Assembly (NCBI RefSeq): GCF_047634355.1
Contig: NZ_JBLIAL010000009.1
Strand: one strand, 5' to 3'
DNA: 64,000 bases
Source: Porticoccus sp002341315
Lineage (GTDB): Bacteria; Pseudomonadota; Gammaproteobacteria; Pseudomonadales; Porticoccaceae
Both the position numbers and the translations under genes were made by a program. Shown here piece by piece: positions 44,256-53,627 of the stretch (position 1 is the stretch's first letter; each line of letters starts with the position of its first letter). Under the pieces are notes generated by a model that was not told the origin of the DNA, did not search any database, and worked only from the letters and a program-made list of their open reading frames with translations.

Positions 44256-46488
44256 CGCCACGCAAACTCCGGAAGGTACTGACGTAAAGCGCATTTTGGA
44301 TACACGCTGCGTCGTCTGTCATGGCTGCTACGATGCCCCCTGTCAGCTCAAACTCGGGTCTTTTCAGGGGCTTATGCGCGGTGCGACGTCACAGCCAATC
44401 TACAATCCATCCAGGCTCTCAGAAGATGTAACCACCAGGCTTTTTATTGACGGTAGATCCATCACCGACTGGCGCAAGCTGGGCTTTCACGAGGTGATCA
44501 CCGCCGCGTCATCTTCTCAGAAAAGCGCCAACAATAAGGCTAACAATGGGGATGATGTGTTGTACAAACTTGTCGTGCAAAAGCCGCACAAGTCTTTCTC
44601 TTCTGGCGACCGATTACCCAAAGACTTTCCGTTGGATATCAATCGCGATCTGTCCTGCGCTACAAGGATTGATGTTGATACTTTCCTTGATCAAAATCCG
44701 ATGGCTGCGATGCCCTATGGCATGGCACCCTTACCGCGTCAGGAACAAAGACAGTTGGAACGCTGGATAAAGCAAGGGTATCCGGATTTTGATCCGATCA
44801 TTAACCTGCCATCAAATGTTACCGCGCAAATCGAACAATGGGAAAGGTTTTTCAATCAATCGTCACTCCGGGAAAAGCTGGTTGCGCGCTATTTGTATGA
44901 ACATTTGTTTTTAGGAAATTTGGCGATTACAGACCACGAAAAAACCTATTACTTTCGGCTGATCAGATCCTCGACGCCGGCAGCTTGCACGCCCAATGAG
45001 ATCGCGACCCGTCGCCCTAATGATGATCCGGGGGATAAGCCGTTTTACTACCGGCTAATTCCGATCAGGGAAACGCTCCTGGATAAAACCCATATTGTCT
45101 ATTCGCTCGATCGGCAGCGGTTGACTCGCTGGCGCAGTTTGTTTTTCTCCGGGGATTGGCGCGTCACGGAGCCCATGAGTTATGCAACAAAAAATGAGAG
45201 CAATCCGTTTTCAACGTTCAGCGCCATTCCTGCCGATGCCAGATATCGGTTTATGCTGGACAACGTTCACTTTTTTATCGAGTCCTTTATCAAGGGCCCC
45301 GTTTGCCGCGGACAGGTCGCGTTGAACGTGATTAATGACTATTTCTTCGTGGCCTTCCTGGCGCCTGAGTACGATTTGTCGGTGGTCGATAAAACCTACC
45401 TGCAAGACGCGATACCCTTTCTCGATCTTCCTCCGACAACCGCAGGCCCCCTGGACTTTGCCGGTTTGTGGCACGAGGGGCTGCATGCTCACAGGGGCTA
45501 CCTTGAATACCGCGACAACACCTATCGAACCCATGCGCTCACCCGGCAGGGGCTGCCCATCGGCGCCATCTGGAAGGGTGAAAATCAATCGACGGCGCTT
45601 CTGACCGTCTTCAGGCATTTTGACAGCGCTTCCGTGTCCGAAGGGTTCATTGGCCAGAGCCCCAAAACGGCTTGGATCATTGACTACCCGACACTGGAAC
45701 GTATTTACTATGATCTGGTGGTGAACTTCGACGTCTTCGGCAGCGTGTCCCACCAAATACTGACCCGGATGTACATGGACTATCTGCGTATGGAAAGCGA
45801 GGGTCTGTTCCTGTCCTTTCTGCCCGCTGCTGACAGAGAGCCCATCCTTAAACGCTGGTATCGAGGGGCGCTGGCACAGGCCAAGGTATTTTATGGCCAT
45901 TCAAAGTTGCTGGTTGATGCCCCGGCAGCGATTCGGTATGAAAGCCGCGATGTTAAAAACGAACTGATCGAGATGATCCGTGTTCGACCCTCACCGGCGT
46001 TGCGTAAAGCGCCGCCGATTGGCGGTGATGTGCCCACGGTTCTTGAAAATCTATCTGGATTGCCCGCAAAACAGGCGCCCTGGCTACGCTATCTTCCCGA
46101 GTTGAGCTATGTGGTGATTCATAATGAAGACGGCGAGATTGAAAAGGTAGTATCCATGATTATCAATAAGGCCCACTCGAATGTGTCATTTATTTTCGGC
46201 GAAGATGATCGTCGCATTCCTGAAGAAGATACGATGATCCTGGTGGATGGGGTTCTTGGGAGTTATCCCAATTTTATTTTTTGGGTAGAACGAAAAAAGC
46301 TGCGACAATTTGCCGATGAAACGGAAAAAATAAAAGATCAGGCGGGTATGGCGCAATGGGTTGGGGTTTATGGTATCAGGAGAACCGATCGTCGAATTTG
46401 GGCGGTCCTGGATAAGCTCCACCAGTATCGATGGCGTATGAGTGGGGACGAAAGTCTCCTAGATGTAAGTCGTTATGACAATCTTTGA
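44182..46488 (+). CDS. cti: Fatty acid cis/trans isomerase (Cti), haem protein
   Basis: 768 residues from the ATG at 44182; an in-frame start at 44134 would lie inside the phospholipase remnant. A signal peptide (TMFALASAILFMIENAWA) exports it. The haem c motif CVVCH follows near residue 45 in RCVVCHGCYDAPCQLKL, as in Cti of Pseudomonas and Vibrio. The long body has ADARYRFMLDNVHFFIESFIKGPVCRGQ, a conserved Cti stretch. It turns cis- into trans-unsaturated fatty acids in existing phospholipids, an instant stiffening of the membrane. Copper stress and solvents trigger such responses in known hosts. Confidence 0.92.
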   Translation: MLISIRTMFALASAILFMIENAWADATQTPEGTDVKRILDTRCVVCHGCYDAPCQLKLGSFQGLMRGATSQPIYNPSRLSEDVTTRLFIDGRSITDWRKLGFHEVITAASSSQKSANNKANNGDDVLYKLVVQKPHKSFSSGDRLPKDFPLDINRDLSCATRIDVDTFLDQNPMAAMPYGMAPLPRQEQRQLERWIKQGYPDFDPIINLPSNVTAQIEQWERFFNQSSLREKLVARYLYEHLFLGNLAITDHEKTYYFRLIRSSTPAACTPNEIATRRPNDDPGDKPFYYRLIPIRETLLDKTHIVYSLDRQRLTRWRSLFFSGDWRVTEPMSYATKNESNPFSTFSAIPADARYRFMLDNVHFFIESFIKGPVCRGQVALNVINDYFFVAFLAPEYDLSVVDKTYLQDAIPFLDLPPTTAGPLDFAGLWHEGLHAHRGYLEYRDNTYRTHALTRQGLPIGAIWKGENQSTALLTVFRHFDSASVSEGFIGQSPKTAWIIDYPTLERIYYDLVVNFDVFGSVSHQILTRMYMDYLRMESEGLFLSFLPAADREPILKRWYRGALAQAKVFYGHSKLLVDAPAAIRYESRDVKNELIEMIRVRPSPALRKAPPIGGDVPTVLENLSGLPAKQAPWLRYLPELSYVVIHNEDGEIEKVVSMIINKAHSNVSFIFGEDDRRIPEEDTMILVDGVLGSYPNFIFWVERKKLRQFADETEKIKDQAGMAQWVGVYGIRRTDRRIWAVLDKLHQYRWRMSGDESLLDVSRYDNL

Positions 46489-46557
46489 TGCAGGCGAGAG
46501 GTACACTACGAAGAAAGGACTTTGGCTTGTTCATTGACCTGACATTGGCGGGATTAA

Positions 46558-46589
46558 GGCGGAGGGGTTATTGTTTGCCTCCCTCCGCC
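46558..46589 (+). terminator. Hairpin after cti
   Basis: GGCGGAGGG at 46558-46566 pairs perfectly with CCCTCCGCC at 46581-46589, 14-base loop. It lies 70 bases after the cti stop. There is no run of T after it, so it may be a weak or Rho-aided terminator, an mRNA-stabilising hairpin, or both. Confidence 0.5.
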
Positions 46590-46674
46590 GCCAAATAAAG
46601 CGCGCTTCATGAAGACAGATAGCGGTTGCGTGAGAGGTCGGTGTAATCCTTCCTGTGGGCGATAGGACAACGTG

Positions 46675-47121
46675 ATGATTCTGATAATTTTATTTCCCTT
46701 TCTTCTGGTTTTAACCGTCACGGTGCATTATGGATTTTTGACGCGATTGATGGCGATTCTCGATACCGGGTGGGAGCAGTCGATTAAATTGATTGCCATC
46801 ATTTGCGGGTTGTTTGTTGCCCATGTGGTTGAAGTGGTGGTTTATGCGGTTGTTTATTATTTTGCCCAGTTGATTCCTGGGGTTGGCGAATTACCGGGCA
46901 TTAACTATGACGGCTGGGTTGATATCCTGTACTTCTCATTTGTGGCTTATAGCTCGCTGGGCGCTGGTGATTTATCCTCATTGGGATGGATAAAGATTCT
47001 CTATGGGTTGGAGGCCATCAATGGGTTGGTGCTTATCACTTGGTCGGCCTCTTTTTCTCTACTGGCTATGAATAGGATGCATTTTTGCCAACCCTGTTCA
47101 GAGAGCAGTTCAACGGAATGA
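46675..47121 (+). CDS. Two-segment ion channel (Kch-like) with atypical filter
   Basis: 148 residues from the ATG at 46675. An N-terminal segment (ILIILFPFLLVLTVTVHYGF), a second (LIAIICGLFVAHVVEVVVYAVVYYF), a pore-like region with YSSLGAGDLSS and a last segment (LEAINGLVLITWSASFSLLAM). The pore region matches the K-channel fold, but the filter TVGYGD is replaced by SLGAGD, so ion choice is open. Ions could be K+ or mixed cations. Confidence 0.76.
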   Translation: MILIILFPFLLVLTVTVHYGFLTRLMAILDTGWEQSIKLIAIICGLFVAHVVEVVVYAVVYYFAQLIPGVGELPGINYDGWVDILYFSFVAYSSLGAGDLSSLGWIKILYGLEAINGLVLITWSASFSLLAMNRMHFCQPCSESSSTE

Positions 47122-47183
47122 GGATTTGTTGGGCGTTTCATGGCACATTGAGTGGCGAAGCGCGATTTAACGGCTTCAATCTT

Positions 47184-47214
47184 TTTAAAACCGTCCGTGG
47201 AAATGGGGTAGAAC
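47184..47214 (-). repeat. 31-bp diverged copy of the 2.3 kb segment
   Basis: Reverse complement GTTCTACCCCATTTCCACGG and on matches 2307-2337 at 28 of 31 positions, in opposite orientation. The encoded motif FYPISTDGFKK is kept. It lies in the 100-odd bases between the ion channel and NDH-2 genes. Confidence 0.65.
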
Positions 47215-47250
47215 TCGTTGTGCATGAAGGAAAAAACTGGACATCAGCCG

Positions 47251-48546
47251 ATGAGTAGAAACACGCGAATTGTGATTGTTGGAGGAGGCGCAGGCGGCCT
47301 TGAATTGGCTACCAAGCTGGGACGGTCTTTGAAAAAGAAGTCGGGAACTTCCGTTTTATTAATCGATAAGCATGCTTTTCATGTATGGAAACCTTTATTT
47401 CATGAGGTAGCCTCTGGCTCTCTGGATGTCGATATGGACGGTGTTGACTATCGAGCCCATGCCACTAACCACGGCTTTGAATTTCAGTTGGGTACTCTGA
47501 TAGGGCTGGATAGAGGTAACAGAAAAATTGAGGTTGATGCGATACAAGATAAATCGGGTGGGGTGTTGGTGCCACCCAGATGCGTAAATTATGACATTCT
47601 GGTTCTGGCGGTGGGATCCATCACTAACGATTTTTCTGTGTCTGGCGTGAGTGAGTATTGTTTTACTCTGGACGATACCGATCAGGCTAGTCGCTTCCAA
47701 CAGGAGCTATTCAATGCTTTTCTGAAAATCAAAGCTTCTGACAGTGGGGCGCCGTTGCGTATAACCATTGTAGGTGGTGGCGCAACGGGCGTGGAACTGG
47801 CCGCGGAACTGTATAAAACTACCGATTCTTTACACGCTTACGGTTTCAGTAATGTCAGCCGAAACACGTTGGAGATCAATGTGATCGAAGCCTCAGATCG
47901 ACTTCTCGGTGTGCTGCCGGTGCATATTTCTCGGAAAGCGACAAAGGTTTTGTCAGAATTGGGAGCAAAGATATTAACCCGGACGATAGTCAAGGCCGTC
48001 GATCAAGATGGTGTACAGATCAACAACGACGAACGCATCGAGGCCGATGCCGTCATCTGGTGTGCGGGTGTGAAATGCCATGAGGCCCTTAATAATATCG
48101 GTGGCCTGTCAACCAATAAAAACAACCAGATTGTAGTCGATTCGTGCTTGCGATCCGTTGACGACAACACTATTTATGCATTGGGTGATTGTGCCGCCTG
48201 CGAGCTTTCCAATGGTGGATTAGTGCCGCCACGTGCCCAGTCCGCGCACCAAATGGCGAGTTGTGTTTACCGAAATATATCAAGGCAGCTCAAAAATATT
48301 CCGCCGGTTCCGTTTACCTACCGGGACCATGGTTCGCTGGTGTCTTTCGCGGACTATACCGCTGTGGGTGTTCTCGCAGGGTTATTTAAGAGCGACATTT
48401 TCGTGGAGGGCGGCATTGCGAAATATCTTTATATTTCACTGTATCGACTGCACCAGATTGCATTACACGGCTATCTGAAAACTGTTCTGCTCGTAATGGT
48501 TGGGCGAATCAATCGACGCCTGCGGCCCACGTTAAAGCTGCATTAA
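47251..48546 (+). CDS. ndh: Type II NADH dehydrogenase (NDH-2)
   Basis: 431 residues from the ATG at 47251; an in-frame ATG at 47224 is also possible, and neither has a strong ribosome site. FAD-binding RIVIVGGGAGGLELATKLG at the N-terminus; NADH-binding ITIVGGGATGVELAAEL near residue 172; FAD second motif YALGDCAAC near residue 308; C-terminal membrane-associating amphipathic end (YLYISLYRLHQIALHGYLKT). It oxidises NADH and reduces quinone without pumping protons or using Fe-S clusters. A cluster-free bypass suits copper stress. Confidence 0.92.
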   Translation: MSRNTRIVIVGGGAGGLELATKLGRSLKKKSGTSVLLIDKHAFHVWKPLFHEVASGSLDVDMDGVDYRAHATNHGFEFQLGTLIGLDRGNRKIEVDAIQDKSGGVLVPPRCVNYDILVLAVGSITNDFSVSGVSEYCFTLDDTDQASRFQQELFNAFLKIKASDSGAPLRITIVGGGATGVELAAELYKTTDSLHAYGFSNVSRNTLEINVIEASDRLLGVLPVHISRKATKVLSELGAKILTRTIVKAVDQDGVQINNDERIEADAVIWCAGVKCHEALNNIGGLSTNKNNQIVVDSCLRSVDDNTIYALGDCAACELSNGGLVPPRAQSAHQMASCVYRNISRQLKNIPPVPFTYRDHGSLVSFADYTAVGVLAGLFKSDIFVEGGIAKYLYISLYRLHQIALHGYLKTVLLVMVGRINRRLRPTLKLH

Positions 48547-49016
48547 GTTGCCTTAGGTGATCGAGGATCAACCGGCTGAATGAATACCAAACATAGTTGC
48601 CTCATTTTATGTTATTTGCCCATAGCATCGGCATTTCACCGCATCTGCTCGCGCGTGGTGGATCGTGCCAAACATATTCCAGGATTACCCGGACGGTTTT
48701 GTGTTATAACTGTGGGACGGTGATGTTTTGAAATACAAAAAATCGGGACTCGACGTTGAACGGATCGGAACATGGTTACCTCCCTGCAACGATTTTACGA
48801 GTTTTCCTCGGTTCAATACCGAGTACTAACAGCTCACGGCTCCAGGGGCTACGTACGAATTCTGGTGATGGGGATCTATCAATGGCCCAACGAAATTTTG
48901 AAGAGCATGAATGCGACTCTTCCTGCTCACGCTACGCTTTTTCCTGGTAATCGTCGTGCGAGTGGGATAACTGAGCGTAATGGCCCCGGCGAGAGGCCGG
49001 GCATTTCTGAACGGGT
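48547..49016. other. 470-base gene-free junction with hairpins
   Basis: No convincing gene. Two hairpins: CTCGGT/ACCGAG at 48807-48823 (5-base loop) and CCCGGC/GCCGGG at 48985-49001. The latter is 16 bases beyond the end of the minus-strand ATPase gene and is probably its terminator, though no T run follows. Composition changes visibly to GC-rich at about 49.0 kb, so this looks like a join between blocks of different origin. Confidence 0.6.
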
Positions 49017-51491
49017 TCATAGTTTGACCCGCTTCAACAGTTGCGCGTTGATCGCCACCACGACCGTGCTCGCCGACATGAGCACCGCGCCCACGGCAGG
49101 TGTCAGCAGGATGCCCCATGTCGCAAGCACGCCAGCGGCAAGAGGTATCGCGAAGATGTTGTAGCCCGCCGCCCACCAGAGATTCTGCACCATCTTCCGG
49201 TATGTGGCCCGGCTCAGGGTGATGATCCTGGGAATATCGCGGGGGTCGGACCTCACCAGCACGATGTGCCCGGCCTCGACGGCGACGTCGGCCCCCGCGC
49301 CGATCGCGATCCCGATATCGGCCGTGGCCAAGGCCGGTGCGTCGTTCACGCCGTCGCCGATCATCGCAACTTTTTTCCCTTGGGTCTGAAGCTCGCGGAC
49401 TTTGTTGGCCTTGTCGTCGGGTAGCACTTCCGCGAACACGGTGTCGATTCCGAGCTCCTTCGCGACGGCATCGGCCACGGCCTGCGCGTCGCCCGTCAGC
49501 ATGGCGACCTGGATCCCGCGTTCATGCAGCGCCGCGATGGCATCGCGGCTCTCCTCGCGAATCGCGTCCGCCACGGCGTAAATGGCCAGGGCACGGCCGT
49601 CGCGAACGAGATAGATCGTCGCCTGCCCGCGGCTGGCCGCAGCCTCGGCTGCCTCCTGAAGCTCCGGTGGCACCTGGACTTTCTCCGTCTTGAGGAGCGC
49701 CGGGCCGCCCATATGGTATTCGGTGCCGCCGACCATGGCCGCCACGCCCTTGCCGGTGATAGCGCGGAAGCCTTCGGCTGCAGGAATCTCTATGCCCTTA
49801 TCCTCCGCGGTCTTCACGATGCCCCGAGCGATCGGGTGCTCGGACTCCGATTCGATGCCGGACGCAATGCGAAGCGCTTCGTCCTCCGTCAGCTCTTTGG
49901 CAACGGACATGGCCACGACCCGGAACTCGCCGAGCGTCAACGTTCCTGTCTTGTCGAAAATCACAGTGTCGAGGTTGCGGGCCTCCTCGAGCCCACGCCG
50001 GTCCCGCACCAAAAGACCGTTGCGGGCCCCAAGCGTCGTGGAGATGGCCACCACCAGCGGCACGGCGAGTCCGAGCGCGTGGGGGCAGGCGATCACCAGC
50101 ACCGTTACCATCCGTACCACGGAGAAGTCTATCGCTGCCCCCAACAACTGCCACACCCCCAGGGTGATTGCGGCGGCGCCAATCGCCACGACGGTCAGGA
50201 GCCGGGCCGCGCGATCCGCCAGGTGCTGCGCTCTGGATTTGGATTTCTGCGCATCGGCCACGAGCCGCATGATGCCGGAAAGCTTGGTCTTCTCCCCCGT
50301 CCCGGTGACCTCGATGCGCAGAGACCCTTCTCCGTTGATCGTGGCGGCGATCACCTCGTCGCCTTCCCGCTTCTTCACCGGCCTGGACTCCCCGGTGATC
50401 ATCGCCTCGTTGATGTCGCTCTCGCCCTTGCGGACCACGCCGTCCGCGGGAACGCTCTCGCCCGGACGCACCAACAGGAGGTCACCGTTCTGCAACGCGC
50501 TGACGGCAACCTTCTCCTCGCCCCCATCGGTGATCCGCGTCGCGGTGTCTGGAAGCAGCTTCGCCAGTTCCTTCAACGCCCCTTGAGCCTGATTGATGGA
50601 TCGCATCTCGATCCAGTGGCCAAGGAGCATGATGGTGACCAGCGTGGCCAATTCCCACCACAGCGCATTCGCCTCGATTAGCCCGAACTGAACGACCCAG
50701 GAGAACAGGAAGGCGACCGTGATGGCGAGCGAGATAAGTGTCATCATTCCCGGTAGTCGGGACCGCAGCTCTCGCCACGCTCCCTGCAGGAAGACCAGAC
50801 CGCCGTAGACGAAGACGACCGTGGCGAGCACGGGCCCGATCCAGTCCGATCCGGGGAACTCCGGGGCCCGGTAGCCGAGGAGCTCCTGGATATGGGCCGA
50901 CCAGAAGACCACCGGGACGGTGAGAGCCAGCGAGAGCCAGAACCGGTCCCGGAACATCGCGGGAGAGTGGCCCTCGTGCTTGTCATGGTTGTCGTGGCCT
51001 GCATGGCTGGAGGCCGCTTCAGGCCTGCGGGGCTGCGCGCCCGCCGCCTCCTTATGGTCTTTGTGTTCGTCGGCTGGAGAAGCGGCCGGTACGGGTACCG
51101 GAGTGGCGGCGGAAGCATCCGGTGTAGGCGGCGCCTCGACTTGTTGTTCGTGACCTGAAGGTGCGATGGGCCTGACGGAAGCGGCATCCGGTGCCGACTT
51201 CGACGCAGTGGGCGCGGAGCTTGAAGGTGGCTCACCCGGTGCCATGTGGCCTTCATGACCCGCGTCAGTCGAAGCGACGGCGGGCGCGGCGGAATCGTAC
51301 TCGCGCTGGCGTACGGCCGACTTGATATCGGCTACCTCGAGTCGGGTTTCGTCGTAGCGCACGGTGGCGCTTCCCGCAGCGTAATTCACGGTAACGCTTT
51401 CGACACCCGGTACCTCGCCGATCCGCTTTTCCACTTCGTCCACGCTCAATACCGACAGCATGGCGTGCACTTCAATAACGCTCGTTTTCAT
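49017..51491 (-). CDS. CPH-type P1B ATPase (CopB-like) with His-rich linker
   Basis: 824 residues from the ATG at 51491; a longer in-frame start at 51632 gives an implausible N-terminus. The transmembrane metal motif is CPH in VIACPHALGLAVPLVVAIST, typical of Cu/Ag ATPases of the CopB subgroup. DKTGTLTLGEFRV, SEHPIARGI and MIGDGVNDAPAL are intact. The N-terminus is a degenerate HMA fold (VIEVHAMLSVLSVDEVEKRI, no CXXC) followed by a spacer of about 110 residues with His clusters (SHAGHDNHDKHEGHSP). Adjacent to the HtpX/LemA pair. Confidence 0.92.
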   Translation of the reverse strand: MKTSVIEVHAMLSVLSVDEVEKRIGEVPGVESVTVNYAAGSATVRYDETRLEVADIKSAVRQREYDSAAPAVASTDAGHEGHMAPGEPPSSSAPTASKSAPDAASVRPIAPSGHEQQVEAPPTPDASAATPVPVPAASPADEHKDHKEAAGAQPRRPEAASSHAGHDNHDKHEGHSPAMFRDRFWLSLALTVPVVFWSAHIQELLGYRAPEFPGSDWIGPVLATVVFVYGGLVFLQGAWRELRSRLPGMMTLISLAITVAFLFSWVVQFGLIEANALWWELATLVTIMLLGHWIEMRSINQAQGALKELAKLLPDTATRITDGGEEKVAVSALQNGDLLLVRPGESVPADGVVRKGESDINEAMITGESRPVKKREGDEVIAATINGEGSLRIEVTGTGEKTKLSGIMRLVADAQKSKSRAQHLADRAARLLTVVAIGAAAITLGVWQLLGAAIDFSVVRMVTVLVIACPHALGLAVPLVVAISTTLGARNGLLVRDRRGLEEARNLDTVIFDKTGTLTLGEFRVVAMSVAKELTEDEALRIASGIESESEHPIARGIVKTAEDKGIEIPAAEGFRAITGKGVAAMVGGTEYHMGGPALLKTEKVQVPPELQEAAEAAASRGQATIYLVRDGRALAIYAVADAIREESRDAIAALHERGIQVAMLTGDAQAVADAVAKELGIDTVFAEVLPDDKANKVRELQTQGKKVAMIGDGVNDAPALATADIGIAIGAGADVAVEAGHIVLVRSDPRDIPRIITLSRATYRKMVQNLWWAAGYNIFAIPLAAGVLATWGILLTPAVGAVLMSASTVVVAINAQLLKRVKL

Positions 51492-51656
51492 CGTGTATCC
51501 TGCGGCTTTGGTGGCATTCTCAATAACCTTCGGAGGGCTGATCTTCGGCCTTGCACAGGTGCGTGGGCAGGAATTCGCCGCTGTAGTGGTAACCGCACTT
51601 GGCTGGGTCTTTGAAACGAGAGATAGCAACAAGTTGCAGTCGTTGGGCGTTCATAT

Positions 51657-53597
51657 TCAAGGTATCGCAGGCGGCATTGGGCAATCCAAAACACTCGCAA
51701 AGGCGCGCAATAACTCTACCTCGACCGGTGTCGCGCTCCGATCGTGCCAGATGCTGGCAGCACAGGCCTTAAGCAATCTGGATTTCGCCAAGGGTTTCAA
51801 TTGTTCCAATTTCCCCAAGGCCAGATCCAGATCAGAGACCTTAATTTGATCTTTCCCCAGTAACTTGAGCCCGCTCAGCCCCAGCACTTGTGCCGCCGCG
51901 CCAAACGCTTGTTCCATATCGCTTTGAATCTCAGCGCCGGCATGGGCAACTACAGAGAGCACGAGTTCAACCTCCTTCCTGATTTGCCCAAGATTGGAAT
52001 AACGCGCCGCGATGGGCGCCAATTTGAAGAACTGCGCGTCTAGATGGCTGAACAGGATTTTCTGCAGCGACCATTCCAGCAGATCGACGCTGGAGTCCAT
52101 CTCGATCAACTTGATCAGGTTTCCTCTGAATGTCTTGTACTGATTGAGCGACAACTGCTTCAGCGCCGGCATGGCGATATCGGCCACCGGCAAGCGGTAT
52201 TTGACGTCCAGCCGACCCGTCTCCTGCATCAGCTGGCGCGCCAACGCGTAAACACCCACATCGGCATGATCCTGCAGTTGCTTCAATTGCCTGGCGCGAA
52301 CTTCCTGCCCTCCGTCCAGCACCAGGGAATAGACGACTGCCCGAGCACCGTGCGGCTCTCGCGCGGCGTCCCTGATGGCTGCGGGCAACTCCGACAGCAG
52401 CGAACGGGCATAGTCGATGGTTTCCTCCCTCGGATTGCCGATCTGATCCATTGCAGTCATGACGTGGGCGACCGCCGCGCCAGCGGCAACCGCGGCGAGC
52501 TCCCCGGCAGCCGTACTGCGCGCCATGGTTTCCACTTCAGCGGCCTGCTGCTCGTCCCGATCCGCGTCGGCCTGGTCGACGGAATCAAACTTGCCGTCCC
52601 AATGAGGATCAATGCGCAGAATGCGCTCCGCCAGAGGCGGGTGGGTGGCTGACAAGCCTTGGATGAAGCCCGAAACGCCCTGCGCGAAAAAGGCATGGCT
52701 GACTTCGGGCGCGCCAGGATTCTCGATTTTCGAGCCAGACTCGATCCCTCCGATCCTCTTCAGTGCGCCCGCAATCCCGTTCGGATTGCGCGTGAACTGG
52801 ACCGCAGAGGCGTCCGCCAGGAATTCGCGCTGCCGACTCACTGCGGCTTTTATGAGACCGCCGAAAAACGTGCCAGCAAATCCGATGACGATCAGCCCGA
52901 TCGCCAGCGCCAGCATTGCAGCCGCGCCTTGACCGCTGCTACGCCGGCCGCGCGAGAACGACGCCGAGTACAGCAGGTAGTAACCGAGAATGCCGAGAAT
53001 GAGGATGCCGTTCAGTACACCTATCAAACGAAGGTTGAGGCGCATATCGCCGTTGAATATATGGCTGAACTCATGCGCGATGACCCCTTGCAGCTGGTCG
53101 CGGCTCAAATTATCGATCGCACCCCGGGTAACCCCGATGACGGCATCGCGGGGCGAGAATCCCGCTGCAAAGGCGTTGATGCCCGGTTCGTCGGCAAGCA
53201 CGTAGACCGGCGGCGCTGGCGTTCCCGAAGCGATGGCCATCTCTTGCACCACGTTCAGCAGCTTGCGTTGATTAGGGTCCTGGGTATCCTGCGGGATCAG
53301 TTGCCCGCCCAACGCCTCCGCGACCACCCTGCCACCTCCCGACAGCGCCAGGATCTTGTAGAGGCTGCCCGCCAGCACCACGACCCCGACCCCAACGCTA
53401 ACGGCGGCGAAAGTCCGCCAGTCCATTTTCTGGAAAAGTGTCCCGCCATCGCGCAACTCCTGACTATCGATAAAGCCGAACACGATCATGACCAGTAGGT
53501 TCGTCATGACGATCAAGGCGACCACAGCCAGAACGAACAGGGCGACGAGCAAAGCCGTGTGCTTGCGCACCCGATCTTGCGATTCGAAGAAGTTCAT
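51657..53597 (-). CDS. HtpX-like M48 metalloprotease with C-terminal extension
   Basis: 646 residues. Two N-terminal membrane segments (VALFVLAVVALIVMTNLLVM and FAAVSVGVGVVVLAGSLYKI), the zinc site VIAHEFSHIFNGDMRLN near residue 180 and the third ligand REFLADASAVQFTRNP. Two more hydrophobic stretches lie in between. The last 300 residues after THPPLAERILRIDP are not found in standard HtpX and are helical and soluble. It cuts damaged membrane proteins. LemA is encoded 30 bases upstream, a conserved pair. Confidence 0.9.
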   Translation of the reverse strand: MNFFESQDRVRKHTALLVALFVLAVVALIVMTNLLVMIVFGFIDSQELRDGGTLFQKMDWRTFAAVSVGVGVVVLAGSLYKILALSGGGRVVAEALGGQLIPQDTQDPNQRKLLNVVQEMAIASGTPAPPVYVLADEPGINAFAAGFSPRDAVIGVTRGAIDNLSRDQLQGVIAHEFSHIFNGDMRLNLRLIGVLNGILILGILGYYLLYSASFSRGRRSSGQGAAAMLALAIGLIVIGFAGTFFGGLIKAAVSRQREFLADASAVQFTRNPNGIAGALKRIGGIESGSKIENPGAPEVSHAFFAQGVSGFIQGLSATHPPLAERILRIDPHWDGKFDSVDQADADRDEQQAAEVETMARSTAAGELAAVAAGAAVAHVMTAMDQIGNPREETIDYARSLLSELPAAIRDAAREPHGARAVVYSLVLDGGQEVRARQLKQLQDHADVGVYALARQLMQETGRLDVKYRLPVADIAMPALKQLSLNQYKTFRGNLIKLIEMDSSVDLLEWSLQKILFSHLDAQFFKLAPIAARYSNLGQIRKEVELVLSVVAHAGAEIQSDMEQAFGAAAQVLGLSGLKLLGKDQIKVSDLDLALGKLEQLKPLAKSRLLKACAASIWHDRSATPVEVELLRAFASVLDCPMPPAIP

Positions 53598-53627
53598 CGT
53601 TTCAACACCGAGGCGGAGCCACCGCCA

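Noticed and set aside
47095..47140. attC-like motif GTTGGGC near the end of the ion channel gene
   Set aside because: No matching second arm and no integron integrase in the window.
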